This document shows positions 28,565 to 40,200 of a stretch of DNA of 64,000 nucleotides, piece by piece. The stretch's first letter is position 1; the number at the start of each line of letters is the position of its first letter. This DNA is from Mesodorylaimus sp. YZB2_4 (Eukaryota > Nematoda > Enoplea > Dorylaimida > Dorylaimidae): assembly GCA_030248295.1 (NCBI GenBank), contig JASANH010001438.1:496001-560000 (forward strand), written 5' to 3'. Both the position numbers and the translations under genes were made by a program. Under the pieces are notes generated by a model. That model had not been told where the DNA came from and made no database searches. It was given only the letters and a program-made list of their open reading frames with translations.

Positions 28565-29160
28565 CCATATACAGGGCAAAATCACAACCGAACAGCCACG
28601 TCATCCCATACTCCTCATTTCCATAAAAAGCAATTCCAGCGACAAGGAATCAAATGATTCAAATCAACCCACAATAGGTAGTTCCCTGAACGCACATAAG
28701 GCCACTCTTACTCACGCCTGAAACCAGCCTGTACATTCAATCCATCTATCAGCCGCGTATCCCAGCACCAGGTATATGCGCCATATTTGGCACGCAAGCG
28801 CCCCATCAAACCATACGGACAGTTCCCGAGCAATGCAGACATCATGTCTGTGCGAAACCGAAAAAGCAGATATTCGAAAAGCAATATTCTGGCACAAAAC
28901 TTCCCTCCGACAGTACTCATCATTTAATCTTCTTAAAATAATCACCTGACTTCAAAACATAGAAATCAGAACATAAAACACAGCCCATTCACCGAGTCCG
29001 CTGGCAGCTCTAATGATAGGCACAAGTGCATAACGACCACAGCTTAAACCTAGGACGCTTTTCGGCACATGAGTAGAAACCAAGGAAATGCGACTGTCAC
29101 TACCGGCTCCCTGCTCGAATCAGTTGGTAAGGCCGACAAAATTCTAAAGAGAAAGGTAAA
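28565..29160 (-). other. Coding-like segments upstream of IPMK, no gene model possible
   Basis: Three minus-strand pieces have protein-like composition. One near 29110-28955 reads GAGSDSRISLVSTHVPKSV then LGLSCGRYALVPIIRAAS and stops. One near 28860-28730 reads ELSVWFDGALACQIWRIYLV in one frame and NCPYGLMGRLRAKYGAYTW in another. One near 28625-28565 reads YGNEEYGMTWLFGCDFALYM before a GTACGT donor. The phases do not join into one model, so this may be a decayed gene, a multi-exon gene read incorrectly, or chance. Confidence 0.25.
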
Positions 29161-29619
29161 AATTAAAAGGAGCAAGAAATTCAATCAATAAAAGGCCAGT
29201 ATCCGAAACAGAGTTAGGAATGCACGGGTGGATTCCACCAAAAAACTGGAATGATGCAAACGGTTCAAAAAATTTTTGCTACAGTAACTCCCTGCAGAAA
29301 AACCAAGAAATTCGACCCATCTTCTTTTTTAAAACTCATAACTGGTGAGGGTCTGCTACGTTTTTACCCATCCTAGTCGGTCCAGGGGAGGGTCGATTTT
29401 TTGGCTCTTTACCCGCGGGCTAGGGGGCTTATTAGTTGACCCGATCTTGCCATCGACTAGGGTCAATCCGGAATGCATGCTGGGCAAGGGCGCGTGTTAG
29501 TGTTGCTATGCTGGCACAAAACATTGCGCCATGCTGCAGTTGGCTTCTCGGACCAAGTGCTTCTGGGACCTGGAAAATCCAGCGGGACTAACGAAGACAA
29601 TAAACTACAGTAATTTTGT
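29161..29619. other. Spacer with no recognised feature
   Basis: No conserved exon, RNA gene or repeat was seen. Confidence 0.4.
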
Positions 29620-31165
29620 CTAAGCAAGGCTGTGTGGGGACCAGCATACACAGCAGAGTGTCTCTACTAGGAGCACCTCCACGTGAGGGCATCCTGGACT
29701 GGACACCGACTTCCGATGGCGGGTTAGCTTTAAACCCATCCGCTATTCGTTTTGACCCCATCTCTCGCACCACGTCGACAGTACTGGGTGAGGCCGCAGT
29801 CGCATTAGGTCCGAGAATGGTTCTAGAACCGTTCTCGATAAATTGTCCCTCGGTCGCGCTACTGGTCGAGAATCGTTCTCAATCTAGTGCGATTTGCATC
29901 TCTTCTCGCGAGAATCGTTCTAGAATCGATGTCGGAGTGGGGGTCCGGGTCCCCACTCCAAGATCAATTCTTACCTAAGAACGATTCTCCATTCTGGTGC
30001 GACCAGGAGATTAGTTCTCGCTCGATTCTCGATGCTTAGTTTTCAAATGGCGGAGCCTCTTTGCCATTGTCATCACAATCTCACATAGGTAGGTACTCGT
30101 ATGTCTGCACCTGAGGGGAAGGTCTGGAAATCCAGCAAACATAGAAGATGTTTTCGCGCAAGATATCCTTGTTCTTCGCAAGATCCTAAATCCTAAAGTA
30201 TTCACAATGACCACCCATATCCACCAGGACCTTTTGTTATGAAAAGTTGTCATATCCAATAATTCGTGTCAAAAAGTTCAATAAAGTCAAAATGTCACGA
30301 AAAGCTTAATACGGTAGGCTATTATTTTCAATACAGCCTAGAACAATTAGCGCTTAGCATCTACAAAGCTACTCTCTGCAGCTAACGCAAGTTCATTGAC
30401 ACAGCGTAGCTGTCTTGTACGCGCCTCCTGATTATGGTCCTATTTTTAATGCAAAAATTGAGCGGTTGCAATAACGAGAGGTCGTGCTGACTGCTAAATG
30501 GGAAGAGCAGCCCCGAATACTAGACGAAGAAGACATGATAAGAAACACGGCTAATGCGAGAGATAATTTGCATGCGAAGGGGTTTCCTACCGTAACATGC
30601 CACTGAGATTGCAACTGCAGCTAGCGCACAGGCGAAGAGGCATTTCTTAGCAGCTCAGACGGATTAATTATGTTTGGTGATTCTGACCGACTTTTGCTAT
30701 TTTCTTCCCTAATTAAAATTGGTCCTTTGCTTATTGAGTTATCAGATAAGTCCGAGGCAGATTCAAAGGTCTGATGTGTAAGTTAAGTGGATATTTTGAA
30801 TATCAGCGCCAATGTGCAGACTTTTCTGCCAAGGAAAGATTTGAGAACAGTTCTAGATACGATTTAACTTAAAAGACTAGAGAGCAGCTCTCATTCTGGT
30901 GCGATTTCAAGGGGAGAATGGTTCTCGAGATCAGTTCTCGAGAACAGTTCTCGAGAACGATTCCAGAATCGTTACTGAGAATGATTCGTAGTGCGACTGC
31001 GGGCTGAGTCCCTCATGGCCAGGCGTGCAAGGTCAGCAAGGGTTGATGGCTCGCAAACTGACCCCCGTCACCGGGGATCGAACCTAGGACGAGTCCAGCC
31101 ACTCGCTCCCAAGCAATACTGGTTGACGAATGCCGAACCGCTGCACCGCTGAGGCCGGGATTAAA
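29620..31165 (-). repeat. SINE family A copy split by a mobile element
   Basis: The tail half (29620-29792) and the head half (31005-31165, with the tRNA-like B-box GGTTCGATCCCCGG on the minus strand) together match the uninterrupted copy at 26140-26475. The interruption falls within a stretch that reads GGGTGAGT in the intact copies. Confidence 0.75.
29793..31004. mobile_element. Non-autonomous DNA element of about 1.2 kb inserted in a SINE
   Basis: The left end is GCCGCAGTCGCATTAGGTCC and the right end, read inwards, is GCCCGCAGTCGCACTACGAA, giving imperfect terminal inverted repeats. TGAG occurs on both sides (29789-29792 and 31005-31008), consistent with a 4-bp target duplication. The subterminal regions are packed with palindromic units related to GAGAACGGTTCTCGAGAAC. 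No transposase frame was found. Confidence 0.7.
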
Positions 31166-31514
31166 TACAGTTGATTCCCAGTAAGATGTTCCCAAATGGC
31201 CTTCTGCACTTGCCTGCATATGCCCCCCCCTCCGTATAAGGGCGACTTCGTATGGATACTAAATTTTGATCAGCCCGCTAGAATTCTAGACCGCCAGTGC
31301 GATCAGAAAAGAATCAGAAGATCGGGGTGATCGAAAAAGCGGATCATGGGGGGCCAAGTTTAATCTGGAGGGACATCTACAGTATGCCTGCAATCACTCT
31401 ATATCCACTGGGATCAAATCACAGACACCAGAAGTTTGCTCAGCGTTCGTCCGGGGTCAAACTTTTTCAAGTTCATACGTCTGGGTCAGTATTACTGGTC
31501 TGCCCTCCTCATCG

Positions 31515-31792
31515 CGTCCTCACCGACTTCCTCGGACGATGGCGGGCGGGCTTTGAACCCTGTCGGTGTTCGACAGCCGAGACTGTCTACTCGTTTGGCT
31601 ATCGTCTCCCCACTCGGGGCACCTCGGCGGTACCGGGTGAGTCACCCACGGCCTGCCGTGCAAGGTCAGCGAGGATTTGTGGCTCGCAAACCGACCTCCA
31701 TCACCGGGGATCGAACCCGGGACGAGTCCAGCCACTCGCTCTCAAGCAATACGGAGAGACGAATGCCGAACTGGTGCACCACCGCGGCCGCT
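31515..31792 (-). repeat. SINE family A copy
   Basis: It carries on the minus strand the tRNA-like head with GGTGGTGCACCAGTTCGGC and B-box GGGTTCGATCCCCGG, then the family body with CGACAGGGTTCAAAGCCC near its far end. It has the best-preserved Pol III boxes of the copies seen. Confidence 0.75.
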
Positions 31793-32429
31793 AGACAGGT
31801 ATACGTTGCCATTATTTAGCTATCCAGCTGTTCATCAAGCCAATCTACAGTACTTAGCTATAACCTTTATGGTTCATTCAGTTTGGAGTTAGTGTGTTGT
31901 CTCGCGCCTACTTTTAGTCATGCCTACAGCTATGACTTTCATGACAGTCACAAGCCTATTATAACGTTTTCTGACTTTGTACGACTTCTAAAACCTATTG
32001 TGGAATCGATGCGAGATTCATGGAAAATGCGAGTCCAAGGTAAGAATTCTTCGCATTGAAAATGGTTTTGGCCCTTTCTCTCCTCCGATTACTCAAAAGT
32101 CTTACGCGGACTTGCACACCATAATGGAGTAGTAGAAGCTTGGCCAAAACAATATAGTTCAATAAATTCTTCATAGCCTAGGTCAGATAACCGATGGATG
32201 GATGGATGGATGGTCAATTTCGTACATGGACCCTCTCTCCTCACAACCAGCCATCACGATCATACAATAAATCGGCAAAGCACGAAGTACATTAGAATTC
32301 CCATTTTTGACGACGAATCTAGAACTACGATTCCACCATACCACAAGACGATGGTCAGATAGTCACCCAGTTTTATATACTGTACGCTCCCCAGTCGGAC
32401 TACGCGTTACGCAAACAGTTTCGTCTGTC
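31793..32429. other. Intergenic DNA with a GATG microsatellite
   Basis: A short (GATG)n run is at about 32190-32213. A plus-strand piece at about 31980-32040 ending in GTAAGA looks weakly exon-like (SMRDSWKMRVQ) but is isolated. Nothing else was recognised. Confidence 0.35.
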
Positions 32430-35400
32430 TCAGAACTGTAAACTGTCTAGCGGATTCAGTCTGCATAAAAAACGTACTTGTTTTTTGCTCTTTATCCCCA
32501 GAACATCCTCCCCCCCGGAGCCCAGGGTAGGTTTCGGATACTGATCAGGCATAGGGTAGAATATTTTACCTCTGCTTAGTTTCGTTTAGTAACTGATAAC
32601 GAGGATACTTGGTCTCGAATTCCCTATATCCGCTCCAAGTGGAAAGATAATCGATAAATGTTTGAACGGTCATGTCCTTATAAAGGTACAGTTCCGGGTC
32701 ATTCCTAAAGAAAGACACAGGCCGCTACATAGGACATCATGATGGTTATTTGTGTGGTTTAGGCCCCATGGTACATCAAAGGTTCAATTCTGACGTGCCC
32801 CTCCGATGACATCTCGAAGGACCTATTTTCGCCGCTGTATTTTCACGGGGATCTTTCCAGACGGCGTATTCAGCCCAGATCTATCAGCGCCTGCCCTCCC
32901 CAATTAGACCATTACTCCCACACATCCTGTACCTACCTTATCTCGATTTGGTTCCTATAGGGCAGTTTGATATCGCGATATTGGCGATCCAAAATTAACC
33001 TATCCTTGTGCCACGCTCCACCTTTCCACAATGCTTTGTGAAACTAAAACTAAATTGGCATTAGGGAAAGCCTTCAAAAATTCCTTCTACTAACATCACG
33101 CATGGCCTCGTTCAATGCGACTCGGCTCCTCGGAGACGGTGCACTGGACAAAGTGGGCGCCGTGTAACCCATGATCGCAATTACACCAGTTTTAGGCACC
33201 AAAACACGATCGCTTTCTTTGAAGAATGGTTCGTGATGGAGCCAATGGGCAGTTTGAATGACAGTGATCAAGTCGACAGATTCGTTATCACACGGAAATC
33301 GTTTCGAATCATTGACTCTAAAAGGCAATTGGGGAAAAATTGAGCTCAATTCCGCTGCTTTTCTGAGTTCACACCCGACGTTTCCTTCACATTCTGTATT
33401 CTTCTCCTGTATTCTAATTCTATCATGGTTGGTACTTGATCGTGTGCAACTTGTATAGTGCCTATCACATGCAACGGCACGGTCTCTTTCGAGTAGTCCC
33501 TCGTAAGAAGCTACGCTTAAACTATATTCAGAATTCTAGATTCTAGAATTAGAACAGTCGAGAAGAAAATTTCTCATACAAAAAAATGTGATGTACTGTA
33601 ATGTTTTTACTGCAGACTGCACAGCCGAATTTAATATCTAGCAGCAGAGGTGAAAACCTTTTCATGTTGTAAGCTATTTTTAGTGAGTCTCAGGTTTTCA
33701 ACTTTTTTCACATACAATGAGTTTTCTAAATGCAAACTTGATCTGGATTTAAATGTTGGTTTTCCACTGTCTTCTTTCCACGCACAGATCAATGTGCACT
33801 CTCTGGATGAATGACATTCTGACTGGCTTCTTTAGCCCCAGAATTCCATTGGTTATACAGTAGAAGGAGCCATTAGCATGGTGAACATACACTAGCCATG
33901 GAACTAGGCGATGTGGTCTTTTAGCCGACTTGGCGTTTGGTCGGTATCAGGATTTATCCATCCCGATATCGCTCTATATCGATCCCAAGATCGATAAAGA
34001 TCCAATAGATTTACCGGCCTCGTGGGTTAGGCGTCTGCCTCTCAAGCAAGGTGCGCAGTTACATGCGACAATAGACGCCAACCGTTCAAGCAAGATCACA
34101 AGGACAGCAATGCCGCGCAAGGAACTCGTGAGCAGACTCAGCATCGACTGATCCGCCGATCCGAGGGTGAATTCGTTCCCAATCCGATCCGACTGCTTGA
34201 ACGGCCGGATCAGCAAACCAGATTTTCCGCGATTTATCTGCTGGAAACTGATAAGGTGAGGCATACTATGATGAAAAAATTCCGTTTTTCTCTCAAATCT
34301 GAATTTAATCCCGCTTTAGGTGCTACTTAGCTCTTTTGTGTCCTTTGGAGTGGCCCAATATGCAGTGACAGCGAGGAAACAGAGCAGGCTGGTGAGGAGG
34401 GAGTGCCAAATACGTCTCCACATCAATTTTCAATTTTTGAAGCGGTCGGCTAGATCGGATTGGGATCAGGATCCAGACCTAGGGTCGGATCGGTCGATGC
34501 TGGGAACAGACTGCTACGAAAGCCCGCTGAAACAACTAGTCTGACAAGCGTCGTGCCTATGGTGTGGTGCACTATTGTGCAGTCAGTGCGACGAGACAGG
34601 CTGATCGTGAGCAAGATTGGTCATCCACTAAAGCATGTATGGTCTCCGTCCCTGCCCCATCCTGGTTATTATAGCCTCCAAAATTAAGATTCTCCGCAAT
34701 ATGTCTGATACCACAGCCATAGTGATTCTTTCAACTAATTTATTGATACTTACTGTTAAAAAGATGTTTGACTGACCTCGGCACCGACAGCACCAAAACT
34801 GGGTATACTGACCAAACGATGCACCGAACTGTGTGTTCGATAAGTCAAGGGTTCCGGTGGCTTAGGCGTCTGCCTCTCACGCCAGGTGCGCAGTTACGGG
34901 CGAGTGTTCGACTCACGGGCCGGTAAATCATTTCGTGTAAAATGTGTCCCTTCACCCTCGAGTGCGCATACGCGTTTGGTGATGTGGTAAAACATGAACA
35001 TGAACATGTGCATGAAGGGTTTGCACATGTGGGATGCACGTACAGTTGATAGCCGGCAGTGCCCATGTGTTTTTTACACACGATTCACACACACACAGTT
35101 CATCAGAACAGGACCACGGGTCAGCAAAGTCCCACCCTATGTTAACATGTACCAGTCATTTAGAAATCCAGTATTGCTTGCAGTTTTAGCTGATTGATCA
35201 ATCTTAGGTCAATCAGATTGTTAGAATGGAGGTGATACAGGCCAGGGGATTGGAAGTGTCACATTCTTGCATGCATGCACTGCATTCCTAACATATAGTT
35301 TCAGCAAACGAGGGGCCCATATACTTGAAAGAGACCCTACCCCGCAGTTGCATGCCATAGGCACTCTCCAGGTCAAACACAGTCAAGTATCAACTTCGTG

Positions 35401-35926
35401 TTTGTGGTTCCGCCCCTCCACAAATCAAAGTGCCGAATCATAGTATCAGCTATCCTTACTCATAAGTGACATTCGAATGCGTGTTGGCCTTTCGCGCCTC
35501 CCCGATTTGTGTTGGACTCACATCGAAACCGATGAATTTCTTGAAGTGGGGTGCCAAGAATCGTGTATTCAATCCGGTACCACAGCCCACGTCCACAGCA
35601 AGGTTGTAGGTGGGTGGTGCCTAAATTGAAGCAGTTCTTCAAATGCTTGACACTTCAGGACACGTGTCCAAAGTCTTTTCATAGGTGCAGTAGGGTGTCT
35701 GCATGATAGCCCATGCACCACAGCGCCAGACTTGGACTGTTTGTAACCCCTACTTGCACACTACACCCACTGCAGGCCAACAACGGTCCAAATATTCTTT
35801 TTCTTTACTTGCCTTATTTTCCCCCAAAAATTGCATCACTCGATCGATCAAAGGTTGCGAAACGGTTGGTCGAACCTTGGCGTACAAGGAGGATACCGAA
35901 CCGGCAAATAAAGCTGAAGCTGACAT
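32430..35926 (-). CDS. Class I SAM-dependent methyltransferase (trans-aconitate methyltransferase-like)
   Basis: This is a Methyltransf_11-type enzyme that would methylate a small molecule using SAM. Exons are 35926-35813, 35620-35460, 33317-33095, 33043-32937, 32704-32570 and a short last exon 32460-32430, together 256 residues. The N-terminus FAGSVSSLYAKVRPTVSQPL resembles yeast and animal members (aspartate-rich YxxxRP start). Motif I is VDVGCGTGLNTRF, the acidic ribose loop is KFIGFDVSPTQI, and the post-motif region is ESVDLITVIQTAHWLHHEPF and LVPKTGVIAI. The downstream half has WKGGAWHKDRLILDRQY. Intron 1 appears to use a GC donor (AAG|GCAAGT) because this alone keeps frame. Intron 2 is long (2.1 kb) and holds two SINE-B copies. 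The last exon is inferred only from phase and an acceptor (TTTTATGCAG), so the C-terminus is uncertain. It shares a divergent promoter with UQCC2. Confidence 0.8.
34017..34080 (+). repeat. tRNA-derived SINE family B, copy 2
   Basis: The block GTGGGTTAGGCGTCTGCCTC followed by TCAAGCAAGGTGCGCAGTTAC matches the copies at 34851 and 21283. The B-box half is absent or degraded. It lies in intron 2 of the methyltransferase gene. Confidence 0.6.
34851..34925 (+). repeat. tRNA-derived SINE family B, copy 3
   Basis: It reads GGTTCCGGTGGCTTAGGCG, GTCTGCCTCTCACGC, GGTGCGCAGTTACGGGCG and a B-box AGTGTTCGACTCAC. This is the most complete copy of the family. It lies in intron 2 of the methyltransferase gene. 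Confidence 0.65.
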
Positions 35927-36169
35927 ATCTTCTATCGGTAATATGGGATTTGAGTCCGTAATATCTATATTTATCGATGGATGGATACCCACCGTTCGTT
36001 TCTCCTTTTTCTTCTCCCCTTGCCTGTCTTATCCTAAATCGTCCTACTGTAACTAGAATGTGGTAAAAGTTAGTTCAGATAAAGTGTGCGCAAAAGACAG
36101 AAAAAAGCAAAAACGGAGGAAGTCGCGAGGTCGAAAAGAAAACTTCGCCTATTGAGAAGATTTATACAA
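35927..36169. promoter_or_regulatory. Divergent promoter region, methyltransferase and UQCC2
   Basis: Only 243 bp separate the two start codons, which point away from each other. Both promoters and 5' UTRs must fit here or overlap. No TATA box was seen at a fixed distance from either start. Confidence 0.6.
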
Positions 36170-36568
36170 ATGGCAGCCACCAGGTACACATCCTAGGACC
36201 TACATGTCACACTGCTGCCCTAACAAACGCTATGCTACGCTTTTAGATACCGAAAATTCTTAAAATTGATTCAACGTTGGCCTTTGGACACTCAAAAAGG
36301 TCAAGAATGGGATTTGGGTTTCCGCATTCGAGAAGACGTTGTGGCCGCATTCAGTGAAGGCGAACAAACAGTTATGGCCGATCCCGAACGATGCGACCGA
36401 ATTTATGCGAGTATCGAACAATTGGTGAATAACAAGCACGCAACTGACTTTCCCTCCAAGGTCGTCGCCGGGGCATTGTGCAAGAATCTCGAAACTGCAA
36501 AGGCGTTGAATTCGCAAGAAGCACGCAATACGAACTTGCAAATTGTAGTAAGGACTCGAAAAAGATAA
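36170..36568 (+). CDS. UQCC2: Ubiquinol-cytochrome c reductase assembly factor 2
   Basis: UQCC2 is a mitochondrial factor that, with UQCC1, stabilises newly made cytochrome b during complex III assembly. Two exons: a 14-nt first exon (36170-36183, MAAT plus a split Arg codon) and 36247-36568. The protein has 111 residues, similar to or slightly shorter than animal orthologues. The conserved N-terminus MAATRYRKFLKLIQRWPLD is very close to the vertebrate form, followed by GQEWDLGFRIREDVVAAF and ADPERCDRIYASIEQL. The very short first exon is easy to miss, since the long open frame begins at a downstream ATG (36266) that would drop the conserved RYRKF segment. The C-terminal third is less conserved, as is usual. 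Confidence 0.88.
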
Positions 36569-37254
36569 TGGTCAACAGCGACCTTTGTGCTATGCATGAA
36601 TGAAGAGTACAGTAGGTAATTTGCGTGCTGTAGACGAAAAAACTTCGCAACTGCTCTATTGTAACATGAAACTTTAAAAGAATCTCAGCTGTTTTGTTGC
36701 ATGGAATATGATCCTACTGTAGTGGGTGAGCCGGGATGGGACTTTTCGGCTTGGTTCTGCGGCAGGGGATGGTAGCGCATAGGCTCCACATACTGTAGCT
36801 TCTGTTCGGGTAGAAGTACCGTTCGCGGAGGCTGCGATGGGGACCTTGGATCTATTTAGCTTAATTGGCCACTGTATGTAATTACTAAGTTATTATTTGC
36901 CATTAAAATTCGAAAAAGTAGTGATTTGTTGGCCACCATTGGATGCAAATGACTGCCAGAGGCATCGCGATCCACAGCTCCACCCTTTTCCCTGTCTAGA
37001 ATACATAGCTGCCAAATGTTGCGAGTGTGCAACCAGCGACTCTGCTGAAACGTGGTCACGAAAGCTGTAAGCTGGACTGGGCAGCATCAGTCCGACCTGA
37101 TCTGACGAATCACTCGCTCGACAATTGGGGTTTCAGTTTTACTGACGGCCACGTTACTGATTAGCATCGAGCATTGAATCAGGCATCTGTGTGAGTAAAC
37201 AAGACCTAGAAAAGAGTGGAAAAAAGTTCATCATGATCGTGTCACTGCATCTGA
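36569..37254. other. Convergent intergenic region, UQCC2 and orphan membrane gene
   Basis: This lies between the UQCC2 stop and the orphan-gene stop. Both 3' UTRs should be here. No other feature was recognised. Confidence 0.4.
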
Positions 37255-40200
37255 TCACATCTTCGACTTGCCCCCGCTGCTCTTTGGCTTCGTGGACTTG
37301 CTGCTTGCCGACACTGGCACCGTCGGCTTCTTCGAGGCTGGCACCGATTGCGACCTGGCCTTCGACTGGGTCGAGACCTTTGGCGTTCCGTTGACCCGTT
37401 GCGATTTGCTGCCCGCCGACTTCTTCGGACTGGGTTCCATGATCGACACATCCCCGCATCGACCGACTAGAACCAAAGTGCAAGCTGCATGTTAGCATCA
37501 AAGCGAGGGCAATCGACTCACTTTTTCCGTTGTCCACCCTCTGGACCAGGTACCTGACCAGGGCCAGCAACAGATCCATCATCTTCACCACTTCGTCCCC
37601 GGACATTTCATCGGCCGAGAACGAGCCCCACACACACTCGCGAGCGGCTTTGATTGCCGGGCCCAGACTGATCAGATCCTTGTGCAGGTAGGTCAGGTAG
37701 ACGTTGAAGGCCACCCCGAACACGACCGCGTACTGTTTGCCACCGTGGTTGTCCAGGAACGCGATTCCAGTCAGTTTCGGTTCGCCCTGTTTCTTAGCGA
37801 TCTGTTGCAGGTACCAGTGGGCGGCCTCCACGATCGCCTCGCCCGCCATGGCCAAGTCTTGCGTTATCTTTGGATCTGGCTCGCGAGGCAGCGAGATGTT
37901 GAAGATCTGAAATCGGAATGCAGTCTTTCCCCCAGTCCTGCTACACTAGAGCTGCTACCTCATGATCGCGGGTTCCAGCGATACGAACGCCGTTTCGGAT
38001 GACGATGGTCTCCTCGCTCAGGGTGAACTCGTACTCCTTGCTGACTTTTTTGGACTTGGTGGTGATGGTGACAGTCTTGCCAGGATGCCCCTTGGCCTTG
38101 ACTGGCTTCTTCGTCACCTTCGGACCCAACAGGTCTTTTTTGGTCACCCCGATGGGCACCACCACGCCGACCTGAGTGACAGACGCCCGAGTCGAAGCAG
38201 GTAAATTGAAACAAGATTAAGGAGGTTACCTTTTCCTGCACGATGGCCTCCAGAGTTTTAGCCGCTTTGTCAGATTCTGGGTTGGCGCCGCAGTAGAGGG
38301 CGTCGCTGTACGGAGTGTACATGCGAGACCAGCACACGATGACGTCACCCACCTTCACCATGAACTCTTTCAGGATCCGGTAGATTTTCGAGCGACTTTC
38401 GACAGCCTGCAGCTTGTCGCTTTCCTTCCCAGGAGTCTGCGGGTTGCTTTCGTCGTCGAGAAAAGCCTTCGTTGTTTGGTATTTTCCTTTCACGGCCTTC
38501 GCCGCTGTCTCATATTCACCGTTAGCTTCCATCCAGTGGGTCGACGTGTAGCCGGACCCGAAACGGAGCTTGAACGGGTGCGATAGTTCGAGGTTCTTGT
38601 CCACTGTCGGCAGAGGCCTGGCTTCCGAAGCGACGCCTCCAGCAACAAAAAGGTGGGACTATCTTGCACGCAATAAGCACCTGTTATCGACTCACCAGCT
38701 TTGGTCTTCCTGCGACACAGGACGACAGCCAGGACGACGATGAGGACGACGATGAGCGCCAGGACGCAGATCACGATGATGACGATGGTCAAGTTCGAGT
38801 TCGAGGTCGAGTCCTCGTCTTCTAAAAAATATTCGAGCTGCATGCGTTTTATGCTTAAGATTAGTTGTAAAACCCAACTGACTTTTTTGCTTCACGTCAT
38901 TCGACTCTGTGGATTTGGCGGCCTCACGATCAGTGCCAGTTTTGTCTGGGTTGGCGGCGGTGGCTAAACGAAAAAGCTGCACTTTGGTGATGAGGCGCAA
39001 CATGCCGTCAGTTACTTACCCTCGGGCTTGGCAGTGGCCGTGATCATTTCTGGCTCCGGGCTACTCGATAAAGAATCGACAGGATTGGAGGCGGCATACG
39101 TGTCCTTCCACTCGAGCTTGAAGTCGCCACTTTCAGTGACTGGGACTTTATCGCCCTGAAAAGTATTCGGTTCTTTGAGCAGGGCAGCAGTTCGACGGCG
39201 AATCTCACTTTGACTATCTTGCCACTGCGCAGCGTGGTCGTGTATTCCCGGTCGATCCCTTCGGGTGGCTTCTCGTAGACGATCATGAGCGTGCCGTCGG
39301 CATCTTTCTTCAGACCGGCCTTGACTTTGTCTAGACAACAAACAGAAATCGAGAAAAGCCTAGTTTGAAACAGAAAAGGCTTACCGTCGAAACAGACGAG
39401 GATGGCTCTCGTGAGAGATTTGTGCTGCTTGTCGTTGTTGATGACCTCGACGATCAGATCGTAGACGCCCGGATTGTTGACTATTTCTTCAGGGAGGATG
39501 ATTGATTCAGCGGCCCTGGCTTTTTGGATGTGGCCGTTGCTCAGCGGCACTTCTTCTTGATCGAATTTACGCCTGGCGGTGACTTTGATTTCGCCACCTT
39601 CCGCAGGAGAACCGTCAGGAATCATGACGATAATGGACTTGACTCCTTTTATCAGCTGAATCGGTTGCTTGAACCTCAATTTCTGTCCATTGTACATGAG
39701 GTAGGGGCCTAAAATTATGAGCTAATAAGCTGAATAAATGAACTTTCTTCATTCTTACTTTTGTCTTTTTCGCATTTCTGGTTTTGTTCGGTCGTAGTTG
39801 TGCTGTACCTGCCGCCGGCGATGGCGTGGCAGAGGGATGCGAAGTCCCCGTCGCAGAAGTGCCCACCTTTGTGGACTCGGTCGCAATGGTCGCGGTCGAT
39901 GTCATCGCTGCACGCGCCATTTGGGTTGGTTTCTGTGGCGAAGCAAAATTGGCCCCTTTTGCAACCATTGGCGGTGGCTTCGTCTTTTGAGCCTGGAAGC
40001 AGAATTTTTGTGACCGCATTGTGTGGAGCTGAGTGAAGATCCAAGATCAACTATGATGCCTAGTATATGGAGAGAGCATACTTACAGCTGCGGTAGGGGA
40101 ATGTGAAGGCTGCATTGCCCCGAGCGCTGCTGCCCTTGACTCGAAGGTAGTAAGGACCGAGTTTGGTTTTGGCGTTGAATCCGAACGACATCGTGATATT

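Noticed and set aside
32700-32830. tRNA-like sequence with AGGTTCAATTCTG
   Set aside because: Only a B-box-like block is visible; the A box and stems could not be formed.
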